A DNA stretch of 64,000 bases, taken from Chitinophaga rupis (lineage in GTDB: Bacteria > Bacteroidota > Bacteroidia > Chitinophagales > Chitinophagaceae). The stretch lies in contig NZ_FOBB01000002.1 in the NCBI RefSeq assembly GCF_900109685.1, forward strand, positions 738,085 to 802,084, given 5' to 3'. The notes under the pieces were generated by a model. It worked only from the letters and a program-made list of their open reading frames with translations. It did no database searches and had not been told where the DNA came from. Both the position numbers and the translations under genes were made by a program. This document shows, in pieces, positions 44,896-53,623 of this stretch (position 1 is the first letter of the stretch; each line of letters starts with the position of its first letter).

Positions 44896-46005
44896 TCACA
44901 CGCAACAGGGCGTTGTATCCTGTTGCATAAGCGGGTAATCAATAAATCCTTCATCGCCTCCCTGGTAAAAAGTATCCACATCGCCAGGTGTCAGCGGCGC
45001 ATTCAACCGGAACCGTTCCACCAGGTCAGGATTGGCAATAAAAGGCCTGCCAAACGCAATAAGATCAGCCAGGCCGGATTGTAAAGTGGCTTCGGCAGAA
45101 GCGGCCGTATAACCACCGGCCAGCATCAGCAGGTTAGGAAAGCGTTTGCGCACATCCCATAAGAACTCCTGCGGTATGGGCGGGCGGCCGTTGGAGGATT
45201 GATCGGAAAGATGGATGTACAGGAGATCCAATTGCCGTAAGGCATCTGTAAGGTACAGGTGTGTGGCTGTTTCTTCAGCATACGGAGGCAGGTCGTTCAA
45301 ACCTGCAAAAGGAGAGAGCCTGATGCCGGTACGTTCCCGGCCAATGGCCGCTGTAACGCCTTCCACGATCTCCAGTAAAAAGCGGCTGCGGTTCTCAATA
45401 CTGCCGCCATAACGGTCTGTTCTGCGGTTGGTGTGCGGATGCAGGAACTGCTCCGGTAAAAAGCCATGCGCGCCATGTATTTCCACACCATCAAAGCCTA
45501 ATGCTATAGAAGTTTCAGCAGCCTGTATATGTGCATCCACCATGGCTTGTGCACCGGCAGTGCTGAGCGCCTGTGGGTCCGGCATGGGTAAATGCCGGTC
45601 GCCGGCTATACGCATCACACCGGCTGCCCTTATTGCAGAAGGGGCTACCAGCGGCGCTTCCCCTTCATGGTTCAAGGGGTGGCCTATACGGCCGGTATGC
45701 ACCAGCTGTACAAAGATCTTTCCATTGCGGGCGTGCACTTCGTCCACTACCTGTTTCCAGCCGGCTTGCTGGGCCGTGTTATAGATACCCGGCGCATCCA
45801 CATAGCCGACACCGTTAGCCGCTACTGCGCTGTTCTCTGCTATGATCAAACCGGCGCTTGCCCGTTGCGCATAATAGGTGGCTACAGAAGGGCTGGGGAT
45901 GGTTTTCAAAGACCGGTGCCTGCTCATGGGCGCCATTACAACCCGGTTGCGGAATGTAAGGGCAGGAGTAACTAATGGCGACAGCAATTTTTCATTCAAA
46001 CTCAT
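44896..46005 (-). CDS. Old Yellow Enzyme family alkene reductase (active-site Tyr replaced)
   Basis: A 369-residue FMN-dependent TIM-barrel flavoprotein. The N-terminus LLSPLVTPALTFRNRVVMAP and the GKIFVQLVHTGRIGHP region are typical. The active-site strand reads EIHGAHGFLPEQFLHP; the His pair is present, but the residue that is Tyr in most members (the proton donor, H-x-x-N/H-G-Y) is Phe. DRYGGSIENRSRFLLEI follows as usual. Such enzymes reduce activated C=C or nitro groups with NAD(P)H; the change may alter which substrates are handled. It is divergent from an AraC regulator. Confidence 0.93.
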   Translation of the reverse strand: MSLNEKLLSPLVTPALTFRNRVVMAPMSRHRSLKTIPSPSVATYYAQRASAGLIIAENSAVAANGVGYVDAPGIYNTAQQAGWKQVVDEVHARNGKIFVQLVHTGRIGHPLNHEGEAPLVAPSAIRAAGVMRIAGDRHLPMPDPQALSTAGAQAMVDAHIQAAETSIALGFDGVEIHGAHGFLPEQFLHPHTNRRTDRYGGSIENRSRFLLEIVEGVTAAIGRERTGIRLSPFAGLNDLPPYAEETATHLYLTDALRQLDLLYIHLSDQSSNGRPPIPQEFLWDVRKRFPNLLMLAGGYTAASAEATLQSGLADLIAFGRPFIANPDLVERFRLNAPLTPGDVDTFYQGGDEGFIDYPLMQQDTTPCCV

Positions 46006-46094
46006 GATACAATAATTTTTCTGGCATCAAAATTACCGGTAGCGGCTACAGCAGAACAGTGACAAAACAAGGTTTTTCCTGTAAATTGGCAGGT

Positions 46095-46952
46095 ATGGAA
46101 CACAAAGTTTTACACCAGCCTTTTGAGCTGTATGTATCTGATATGGAATGCTGGAATGAGCGCCCGCTGATCTACCATTTCTTTGAGATCGTGCGGATCC
46201 TGGAAGGGAACGGCATGCGTGAGGTGAACCGTAATAAATTCCCTTACCACAAGGGAAGCATTTTTCTTTTTACGCCGCTGGACTGCCGGGGGTTTGACAT
46301 TGAAACGCCTACCCGTTTCTGCTCCATCCGCTTCTCAGAGGTGTTCCTGAAGCAATGCAAAAATGCGCAGGACCGGGAACGCATCACACAATGGCTTAAA
46401 CAGCTGGAACATATCTTCTCGCACCATAACCGTTTCCAGGAGCTGCTGGTAAAAAATCCGGGCGACTGTGATATGATCGCTACACTTATGAGCAGCATGG
46501 TAGATGAGTATGAGCAAAAACAATCTTATCATGAAGAGAACCTGCAGCATTTTGTAACGCTGATCCTGAATATCCTGGCCCGCAATGTAGCCAACAATAC
46601 AGGCAGCACTGCCACGGGATTGGAATCAGAACCGCTGATCAACCGCATGCTGCTGTACATTCACCAGCACATCAACCTTCCTGAAAAGCTGAAAATTGAA
46701 CACCTGGCATCACATTTTAATCTCTCTGCAAACTATGTAGGCGAGTATTTCAGGAAGTTTGCGGGGGAAAGCCTGCAGCATTATATTACTCAGTATAAGA
46801 TAAAGCTGGTGCAGCAACGTCTGGCTTACAGCACGCTTACCATTAGCCAGATTGCCGGTGAGCTGGGCTTTACAGACGAAAGCCATTTGAGCCGGCAGTT
46901 CAGGAAGTATAGCGGGGTAAGCCCGGTGGAGTACAGGAAAAGTAAAAAGTAA
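46095..46952 (+). CDS. AraC family transcriptional regulator
   Basis: A 285-residue regulator, start placed at MEHKVLHQPFELYVSDMECW (an ATG 36 bp upstream overlaps the region shared with the reductase promoter). It has an N-terminal cupin sensor (with the ILEGNGMREVNRNKFPYHKG strands) and a C-terminal AraC HTH (about 190-285; IEHLASHFNLSANYVGEYFRK, ISQIAGELGFTDESHLSRQF, SGVSPVEYRKSKK). It is divergent from the OYE gene with about 90 bp between, so it most likely regulates that reductase. Confidence 0.93.
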   Translation: MEHKVLHQPFELYVSDMECWNERPLIYHFFEIVRILEGNGMREVNRNKFPYHKGSIFLFTPLDCRGFDIETPTRFCSIRFSEVFLKQCKNAQDRERITQWLKQLEHIFSHHNRFQELLVKNPGDCDMIATLMSSMVDEYEQKQSYHEENLQHFVTLILNILARNVANNTGSTATGLESEPLINRMLLYIHQHINLPEKLKIEHLASHFNLSANYVGEYFRKFAGESLQHYITQYKIKLVQQRLAYSTLTISQIAGELGFTDESHLSRQFRKYSGVSPVEYRKSKK

Positions 46953-47033
46953 AAGGGAAAAAATTAAAAAAGGAGAGCGTCTCGTAGTCTCTGGTCTTAA
47001 TACAATTTGCCGCTTTGTTTCCTTCGCGACACG

Positions 47034-47828
47034 CTAGAACGTTTTCAGATCCTTCTGGTAAAAGGTCCATTCGGGTGTTTCTATGGGATCTGCAGCCTTT
47101 AGGGAATACCACGGAGATAATTTGCCATCTTCAGGATTCTTCAGCACGTGAATGCTTTGAGCAGGCATGTAGCTCTGGGAAAGCAGGAAAATGGTATCCT
47201 TTGTTATAGGATTATAAGCCATGTCCATCACTGTAACGGCGTGGCCGTAGGGATCACCCTTCTGCACAAATACAGCACCAGGCTGCATCCCGGACATAGG
47301 GATGGTTTTCAGCTGTGCATGTAATGAGCGGGTGCCGGCATACGAAAAAACGAGGTTAAGATATTGCCTGAAAGTAGCATAGCTGTAATTTTTGGATTGC
47401 TGCCGTTGCCAGCGGCACTGGTTGCCGTTCACATTCAGGCGGAATCCTTCGGCATAATGCACATAATCACACCGGAAGCCGTTCGTTAAAGTAAAAACAA
47501 TCTCGCTATACCTTCCCGCCTGGTAGAGGAACTCAGCACGCAGGCGGATCACGGCATCAGCGCACTGTTGCAGATCTTTGTTGCCGGTGTCCATATCAAG
47601 TACGGCGTATTGAGCATCCTGATTTGTTTTCTTTGCACCATTGAAGAGATAAACAGTTTTATCCTGAGTCAGAGCCAGGGTGCGCAGGTAAGCACCGTAT
47701 GAATTTGCCGGTTGCGCCAAACGAACATACCCGGCAGGCAGGGGAATATCCATTACCTTCTTCAGCGCTAACGGCGGATGAGCTGCACAAATGATGATTG
47801 CTATAACAACAAGGGAGATCCTGATCAT
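47034..47828 (-). CDS. DUF4846 domain secreted protein
   Basis: A 264-residue protein with an N-terminal signal or anchor (MIRISLVVIAIIICAA) and a DUF4846 domain: PLPAGYVRLAQPANSYGAYL and RTLAL, VLDMDTGNKDLQQCADAVIR, EGFRLNVNGNQCRW. The tail has KKVMDIPL-type strands and the conserved GDPYGHAVTVMDMAYN. The family is found across Bacteroidota and has no assigned function, although the C-terminal part resembles NlpC-like or papain-like folds with a His (GHAVTVMD). It stands alone between the AraC gene and GH16 gene. Confidence 0.85.
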   Translation of the reverse strand: MIRISLVVIAIIICAAHPPLALKKVMDIPLPAGYVRLAQPANSYGAYLRTLALTQDKTVYLFNGAKKTNQDAQYAVLDMDTGNKDLQQCADAVIRLRAEFLYQAGRYSEIVFTLTNGFRCDYVHYAEGFRLNVNGNQCRWQRQQSKNYSYATFRQYLNLVFSYAGTRSLHAQLKTIPMSGMQPGAVFVQKGDPYGHAVTVMDMAYNPITKDTIFLLSQSYMPAQSIHVLKNPEDGKLSPWYSLKAADPIETPEWTFYQKDLKTF

Positions 47829-47882
47829 ATAACACAGATGCAGAACAGGGTAATTTCCATAAACCTCCCGGATACTAATAAC

Positions 47883-47922
47883 AAAAAGGCCGTCCCAAAA
47901 TTACTTTTGGAACAGCCTTTTT
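47883..47922. terminator. Bidirectional hairpin upstream of DUF4846 and downstream of GH16
   Basis: AAAAAGGCCGTCCCAAAA (47883-47900) pairs with TTTTGGAACAGCCTTTTT (47905-47922), with one mismatch and a 4-nt loop. A and T runs at both ends make it suitable for stopping minus-strand transcripts of the GH16 gene. Confidence 0.7.
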
Positions 47923-47961
47923 ATTTCCATTTCACGCACTACTCACCCCCGCGCACCCGGC

Positions 47962-47989
47962 TATGGACCATGGACTATCGACCATGGAC
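47962..47989. repeat. 14-bp direct repeat at the GH16 stop codon
   Basis: TATGGACCATGGAC (47962-47975) is followed by TATCGACCATGGAC (47976-47989), which touches the GH16 stop codon. It is a short simple duplication of a kind common between genes of this phylum. Confidence 0.6.
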
Positions 47990-50900
47990 TACTGCTTCAC
48001 AAACTTCAGCAGCAGCGTTTCATGTTGTTTGTTCATGAGCTGTATTAAGTACATACCAGCTGGTAAGCTGTTCACATCAAGAGGATAAGTACCACTCAAT
48101 TTCCCTTCCTGCGATAACTGCGTGCTCCATGTTCTGCCATTCATGCCCACTATTTTGATCTGTTTAATGGCTTCACTGCTCAGTATCTGTGCCTGTGCGC
48201 CGGCTACCGGGTTCGGATACACGCTGGCCGTCCATTTGCCGTGCGTGGCTGCCGGATGGCTGGTAACGCTTGCACCACTGGTACGCGCAGCACCGGCAAA
48301 GGGGCTGCCATAGGCTTCCAGCTCAAACAGGGAGTAACCATATTGCGTGGTCCTGGCAGTACCATAAATACGCAGGTAGCGTCCGTGGCCGCTTAAGCCT
48401 GTCCAGTCGTTAATAAGCGCACTGTTATTGGTAACGGTCTTTAAAGCGCCGTTCCAGGTATTAGGATCATTGGATACCTGCACGAGGTAATCTTTACCGG
48501 CCGCAGTTTCCCAGGTAAGCTTTACGCGGTTAATGTTGTAGTCCGAGCCCAGGTCAACCACAATCCATTGCGGATCGCTGAAAGCGCTGGACCAGCGGGT
48601 GCCTGCATTACCATCTACCGCATACTTACCTTCAAAGGAAATATTCTCGTTAGCGGAGGTAGTGGTGGTTTTATTCAGCGCCAGGTTAGGCTGGTTGTTG
48701 CCGGCATTGGGCGTGGTGTAATATACATTGTCTATGTAAAAGCTGGTTGCTGCTGCAGGCGCATCGCCGGAAAAGGTAAATGCCTGTGTAACGGCTGCCA
48801 GGTTAGTACCGGTTAAAGCGCTTACCGGTATGCTTACTTCGTGCCATTGCCCGTCCCTTACCAGGCCATATTTCTGCTCAGCGGCGGCATAGTTAATATC
48901 TGTTTGCCCGCTGCTGGAAATTACGCTGAAACGGAAAGAGCCGGCATAGGTAGTTTTAAAGGAGAATTTCAGGAAACCGGTACTGAAGTTCGTAAGGTCG
49001 CGCACATCATTAGCTACGCCTAACCCAAACCAGTTATTGGCTGCCGCAGTAAAGGCCATTACTTCAGAACCTTCTGCCGGCGTGGCATTGGCAATGGTGG
49101 TAAGGTTGTTCCACACATAGAGGTTAGCATCCAGTCCATAGGTAAGCTTATCAGTGATAGAAGCATCTTCACTGTATACGCCATACTTATCTGCCGTGAT
49201 CTTATTATCCTTTACCGTGATGGTTACCGGCGCGGATGTGGTGCTGCGTTTACCATTGTCCGTAGCTTTTACGGTAATGGTATAAGTTCCCTGGTCCACA
49301 TTTTCCCAGCTAAAGTTATAGGGCGCTTTATTGAGTGTACCTAATAACGTAGTACCGTTAAAGTATTCTACTTTGTAAATGCTGCCATCGTCCGTAACAT
49401 TTGCGCTGATCACTACTTTGGCCGGTTTGCGGTAAGGCGTGGCAGCAGTGGGCGACGTAATGCTTACCTGCGGCGCGGTGTTGCCGGGTGCTGCTATCAG
49501 TACGGTTACAGGTTTGGAGGTAGTGATCTTACCCTGGTTATCGGTTGCTTTGGCAATCACCTGTGCAATGCCTTGTGTGGAAGTGTTCCAGGTAAAATTA
49601 AATGGCGCAGTGGTTTTGGTACCGATCAGTTTAGTGCCGTTAAAGAAATCTACTTTAGTAATGCTGCCGTTAGGATCACTGGCATTGGTTTGAATATTAA
49701 TTGCCGCCGGCGTGGTGAACACGGTATCATTAGCCAGGTTGGTGATAGCCACTATGGGGGCGGGATTGTCAGATACGCCACCGGTATAATAAATGTTATC
49801 GAAATAAAAGTCAGCAGCTGTTGCCGGTGCATCGCCGGAGAACATGAACAGCTGCGTTACCTGCATCAGATCCAGCGCACTGCCAAATTCACTTACGGGA
49901 ATAGTTACCTGGTGCCATTGGCCATCCCTTACCAGGCCATGTTCACTGGTACTGGTAAAGTTCACCCAGCCTTCTGCACCATCGGTAGCAATACCTACTT
50001 TGAACGGCGCGGTGGAAGTGGTTCTCATGTGGAACTTTAAGCTACCAGTTGCAAAGTTGCTCATGTTCTTTGCATCATTGGCTACGCCTAAGCCGAACCA
50101 GTTACCAGCATTGGCGTGAAAAGCCCAGCCATTGCTGCCTTCAAAGGGAGCCGGCGCAGGGCTGATGCTGGTAATGTTGTTCCACAGGAACAGGTTGGCA
50201 CCCTGGCCAAATACTACTTTATCGCTTACCGCTGTGTTATCGGTAAAAATACCGTAGTTGCCTTCCGGCGCGTTGTTAGTGCCCAGGATCAGCTCTTCGC
50301 CCTGGGTTACATCCTGGTACAGTTTAAGATAATCTATTTCCATGCGGCCGGGCAGCGGCGCCGTTACACCGCTTTCTGAAAGTATACCGGGGTAATTGCC
50401 GCCCACAGCAAGGTTCAGCAGAATATAAAATGGGTTCTGAAAAGCATCCAGCCCATTACCGCCTGCAATACCTATTTTGTAATAGGGTTGATTGTCCAGG
50501 AAAATGGTCAGGAAGTTGGGATCCCATTCCAGCTTGTACAGGTGAAAAGCATCGCTAAGCTCCGCGGCTTCTGTCACCGTGTCTTTGGCATAAGTGGCAT
50601 GGCCGGTATAGCCGCCAGGATTTTCCGTCCACCAGTGTGTGGCGGCGCTTACGGTCTTATTAGCCTTGCCCGCCGCAATAGCGCCGGCAAAGCCCATCTC
50701 TAAAATATCTACTTCACCATTATGCGGCCAGGTACCGCCGGTAGTGCCCAGCATCCAGAAGGCGGGCCATAGGCCGTTGCCTACTTTGGGTACTTTAATG
50801 CGGGCTTCCAGTGCGCCGTAGCGGAAACTTACGCGGCCGGCAGTTTTAATACGGCCGGAGGTAAAGGGTTTGCCCCCCATAGCTTCGCGCCTGGCTTCAA

Positions 50901-51183
50901 TGATCAGACTTCCATTTTCAATGCGCACATTTTCAGGGCGGTTGGTGTAATATTCCAGCTCCGCATTGCCCCAGCCGCAATTGCCTTTGGCGCAGCCATC
51001 GCCGGTTTCATAGGTCCACACTTTTGGATCTAAGGTAGTGCCGGTGTTAAAGTTCTCTTCCCATACCAGCTGACGCTGCGCATGTAAGCATAATGGCAAT
51101 AATAAAAACAGGAGGGACGCAAACATGCTGCTGCGCGCCTTCAACAGATCTGTTGAGTAGATGGGGCTTTTCATATGGTACAA
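47989..51183 (-). CDS. Multimodular GH16 beta-glucanase with T9SS sorting domain
   Basis: A 1064-residue secreted enzyme. Order from the N-terminus: signal (about 1-35, ending LLFLLLPLCLHA); GH16 domain (about 40-290) with the catalytic E157-x-D159-x-x-E162 in NGEVDILEMGF; a carbohydrate-binding ExoP_C-like module (about 300-470, FTDNTAVSDKVVFGQGANLF); two Ig-like modules (about 475-658, both with KVDFFNG or KVEYFNG strands); a second ExoP_C-like module (about 662-830, SEDASITDKLTYGLDANLYV); an F5/8C discoidin-like module (about 835-965); and a type IX tail (985-1064, VYPNPVAGAQAQ). It should cleave beta-1,3/1,4-glucan outside the cell. Confidence 0.92.
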   Translation of the reverse strand: MYHMKSPIYSTDLLKARSSMFASLLFLLLPLCLHAQRQLVWEENFNTGTTLDPKVWTYETGDGCAKGNCGWGNAELEYYTNRPENVRIENGSLIIEARREAMGGKPFTSGRIKTAGRVSFRYGALEARIKVPKVGNGLWPAFWMLGTTGGTWPHNGEVDILEMGFAGAIAAGKANKTVSAATHWWTENPGGYTGHATYAKDTVTEAAELSDAFHLYKLEWDPNFLTIFLDNQPYYKIGIAGGNGLDAFQNPFYILLNLAVGGNYPGILSESGVTAPLPGRMEIDYLKLYQDVTQGEELILGTNNAPEGNYGIFTDNTAVSDKVVFGQGANLFLWNNITSISPAPAPFEGSNGWAFHANAGNWFGLGVANDAKNMSNFATGSLKFHMRTTSTAPFKVGIATDGAEGWVNFTSTSEHGLVRDGQWHQVTIPVSEFGSALDLMQVTQLFMFSGDAPATAADFYFDNIYYTGGVSDNPAPIVAITNLANDTVFTTPAAINIQTNASDPNGSITKVDFFNGTKLIGTKTTAPFNFTWNTSTQGIAQVIAKATDNQGKITTSKPVTVLIAAPGNTAPQVSITSPTAATPYRKPAKVVISANVTDDGSIYKVEYFNGTTLLGTLNKAPYNFSWENVDQGTYTITVKATDNGKRSTTSAPVTITVKDNKITADKYGVYSEDASITDKLTYGLDANLYVWNNLTTIANATPAEGSEVMAFTAAANNWFGLGVANDVRDLTNFSTGFLKFSFKTTYAGSFRFSVISSSGQTDINYAAAEQKYGLVRDGQWHEVSIPVSALTGTNLAAVTQAFTFSGDAPAAATSFYIDNVYYTTPNAGNNQPNLALNKTTTTSANENISFEGKYAVDGNAGTRWSSAFSDPQWIVVDLGSDYNINRVKLTWETAAGKDYLVQVSNDPNTWNGALKTVTNNSALINDWTGLSGHGRYLRIYGTARTTQYGYSLFELEAYGSPFAGAARTSGASVTSHPAATHGKWTASVYPNPVAGAQAQILSSEAIKQIKIVGMNGRTWSTQLSQEGKLSGTYPLDVNSLPAGMYLIQLMNKQHETLLLKFVKQ

Positions 51184-51201
51184 TTTAAATGACGTGGTTC
51201 A

Positions 51202-51219
51202 GCCATATACGTATATGGC
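51202..51219. promoter_or_regulatory. 18-bp perfect palindrome in front of GH16 gene
   Basis: GCCATATACGTATATGGC is its own reverse complement and lies 19-36 bp upstream of the GH16 start, just after a TATAATTG box read on the minus strand (about 51220-51230). It is a strong candidate operator. Confidence 0.55.
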
Positions 51220-51437
51220 AATTATACTAATAACAGGGCCAGGGAAGTTTTTTGCTCATGGAATAAGTGCTACACTATATAGGCTTTAGATTACAAGGGC
51301 TTTCCGGGCTATTACTGTTCTTTAATGGATAACAGGTACAAATGTACGTTTTAAGCGGTATCAAAGGTGTTGGACAGTTGAAAAAAGTAAAATTGGTATC
51401 TTTATCGTGGGTGGGGTAAATAATAACACTGTACATC

Positions 51438-52016
51438 ATGATCACCGATATATTTTTCCGCAAGATCCGGACATATGCTGCACTGACCGAAGCCGCAGAA
51501 GCAGCATGGACAGCGTTGCTCAGAGAGAATAAATATGCACGCGGTGAAAATTTTATACGCGAAGGGCAGGTGCCAAATAGGCTGGCCTTTGTAGTAACAG
51601 GGCTTTTCTCTCAGTACTATACTTCGGACGATGGCAGCATGGTCATCAAATATTTCTTTCCCGAACAGCGCATTGCAGGCTCCATGAGCGCCATGCTAAA
51701 AGCTGAGCCAGGGGCTTTTACCATAACCGCGCTGGAAGATACCACGGTGCTGGAATACGATTTTGCTGCGTTTAAACAGCTGGTGGCTCAATACCCGGAT
51801 ATAGCGGCTTTTTACATAAGGTATATGGAGCAGCACTGGATCGTTGAAAAAGAGCCCTACGAGATCTCCTTGCGCCACGACACGGCAAAAAAACGCTATG
51901 AGGAGCTGCTACACAAATACCCGCAGCTGATAAAACGGCTAAAAAAACACCAGATCGCTTCTTACCTCGGTATTACACCCACCCAGTTGAGCCGGATCTT
52001 TTTCGCCAATAAATAA
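51438..52016 (+). CDS. Crp/Fnr family transcriptional regulator
   Basis: A 192-residue protein with a cyclic-nucleotide-binding-like sensor domain (about 20-120; ENFIREGQVPNRLAFVVTGL, then FPEQRIAGSMSAML and TALEDTTVLEYDFAAF) and a C-terminal helix-turn-helix (about 140-190; QIASYLGITPTQLSRIFF). The family regulates genes in response to small effectors, often oxidative or membrane stress. It starts 42 bp upstream of a VOC gene on the same strand after the stop, suggesting a regulator/target pair. No specific effector residue is recognised. Confidence 0.9.
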   Translation: MITDIFFRKIRTYAALTEAAEAAWTALLRENKYARGENFIREGQVPNRLAFVVTGLFSQYYTSDDGSMVIKYFFPEQRIAGSMSAMLKAEPGAFTITALEDTTVLEYDFAAFKQLVAQYPDIAAFYIRYMEQHWIVEKEPYEISLRHDTAKKRYEELLHKYPQLIKRLKKHQIASYLGITPTQLSRIFFANK

Positions 52017-52100
52017 TTTTTTCATTTCTCAACATATGTAAAAGTTTAGGAAAGAACATTGCTGCAGTTTTGTGTCATCAATCACTTAAAACACAAAATA

Positions 52101-52511
52101 ATGGCAACAAAGATCTTCATCAATCTACCGGTAAAAGACCTGGCAGCGTCCATGGCATTTTTCACCAGCCTGGGTTTCACCTTTAATCCCCAGTTTACTG
52201 ACGAGAAAGCCGGCAGCATGGTTATTAGCGACAATATTTTCGCTATGCTGCTCACGGAAGAGTACTTTAAAACTTTCACCAGGAAGAACATTGCTGATGC
52301 AAAAAATACTACGGAGGTACTGATAGCGCTGGATGCTTCTTCAAAAGAGGAAGTGCAGACAATGGTTGCAAAGGCCAAAGACGCAGGCGCGGTGATCTAT
52401 GCGGAACCCCAGGACCATGGCTGGATGTACCAGCACAGCTTTGCTGACCTGGATGGGCACCAGTGGGAGATAGTGTATATGGATATGTCCCAGCTTCCCG
52501 GGCAGGAGTAA
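52101..52511 (+). CDS. VOC family protein (glyoxalase-like)
   Basis: A 136-residue protein with the start placed at MATKIFINLPVKDLAASMAF (an ATG 42 bp upstream adds a tail that does not match the family). The vicinal-oxygen-chelate fold shows paired beta-alpha-beta-beta-beta modules: SLGFTFNPQFTDEKAGSMVI, NIFAMLLTEEYFKTF, and later QHSFADLDGHQWEIVYMD. Metal ligands may be the His of QHSF and the Glu of WEIVY. It is likely a lyase/isomerase or resistance-type protein; the substrate is not known. It lies just downstream of the Crp/Fnr gene. Confidence 0.9.
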   Translation: MATKIFINLPVKDLAASMAFFTSLGFTFNPQFTDEKAGSMVISDNIFAMLLTEEYFKTFTRKNIADAKNTTEVLIALDASSKEEVQTMVAKAKDAGAVIYAEPQDHGWMYQHSFADLDGHQWEIVYMDMSQLPGQE

Positions 52512-52535
52512 AAAACGGTCGTATAAATATATTAG

Positions 52536-52566
52536 AAAGAGCCGCAGTCAGATCTGTGGCTCTTTT
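52536..52566 (+). terminator. Intrinsic terminator after VOC gene
   Basis: AAAGAGCCGCAG (52536-52547) pairs with CTGTGGCTCTTTT (52554-52566), with a 6-nt loop. It ends the Crp/VOC unit. Confidence 0.8.
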
Positions 52567-52667
52567 ACTATTACGAGCTTACAAACACATTTTCACTAAG
52601 GCAGCAGGCGGGTTACAAATATTATTTCAACTTTGTATCTTTAACTCAACCCTAACCTGGCCGATTC

Positions 52668-53450
52668 ATGAAAAAGACCCTCTTAACACTGACATTTTTA
52701 CTTTGCGTTATAATATTAAAAGCGCAGCTTTTTAGTGAAAAAAGCTTATACTCCAACACCACCGGCATTCGCGGTAAGTATTTCAATGGAACTGGCGGCA
52801 GAGGGTATTGGACTTATGAAAAACTGGATGCTTTCGGAAGAACTATTGAAAAGAATAGTCATAAGAAGAATGAACTCCTGGGAAAAGATTTATACCAATA
52901 CAATGATAAGCATGACATAACCCAAATTATCTATGCTTACAGTATCAGCAATCCCCAAAGAGTTGACACTGTTAAGTATGAATATGATTACATAAACGAT
53001 AGAATAGCCTTTCAGAAATGTAAGTGGTTTGCCAATAACGATTCAACGATCTACCGCCTGGTAGCAAACCAGGGCGATTCTGTGCTTACCTACCAGGAGA
53101 TCTCATATCATTGTCCGCCAGGGAAAAAGGCAGATCATTCCTTTGAACGGACCTATATTTTAACCTACCAGGGCAGCTTACTCGTTAAAAAAGAAGTAAT
53201 AACTGATGATAAAACCAGAGAGATAACCAGCTATGAGTATTATAATAATGGAAAATTAAAACGCAGGACCATCAAAAGAGAACCTGAACCTGAGCAACAG
53301 GGTGTTTACGTCGGCGGTCCGGGAAGTGATGACCAGTTTTACCGGTATGCCTACGACCGTGAAGGAAGAATTAAGAAACTTTACACCATTGTTGAAAATA
53401 AAACCTATAAAGTGGCAACCTATAGTTACGAAAATAAAACCCGGGATTAG
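52668..53450 (+). CDS. Hypothetical secreted protein with YD-like strands
   Basis: A 260-residue protein with a signal peptide (TLLTLTFLLCVIILKAQ). The mature part is rich in short Tyr-containing strands (YEYDYINDRIAFQKC, YEYYNNGKLKRRTIKREPEP, YRYAYDREGRIKKLY, VATYSYENKTRD) similar to RHS/YD text repeats. It resembles hypothetical lipoproteins such as the one at 26070 in strand pattern but not in sequence. No enzyme motif is seen. It is monocistronic, between the VOC terminator and the membrane regulator. Its function is unknown. Confidence 0.7.
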   Translation: MKKTLLTLTFLLCVIILKAQLFSEKSLYSNTTGIRGKYFNGTGGRGYWTYEKLDAFGRTIEKNSHKKNELLGKDLYQYNDKHDITQIIYAYSISNPQRVDTVKYEYDYINDRIAFQKCKWFANNDSTIYRLVANQGDSVLTYQEISYHCPPGKKADHSFERTYILTYQGSLLVKKEVITDDKTREITSYEYYNNGKLKRRTIKREPEPEQQGVYVGGPGSDDQFYRYAYDREGRIKKLYTIVENKTYKVATYSYENKTRD

Positions 53451-53623
53451 ACGGTAAAACTATGATGCCCATGCCTTACACACCTGTGGCGCAATGCTTT
53501 TTTCGCGCCCTGGCTGCAGCAGAGCAGCTTCCGGAAGCTATAAACGGCCCCTGCAGCCCTTTATGAATGGTAAACGGAATATTCTAAATTCTTGCTAAAT
53601 TAGGTGCGTAAACTTTAGCTTTA

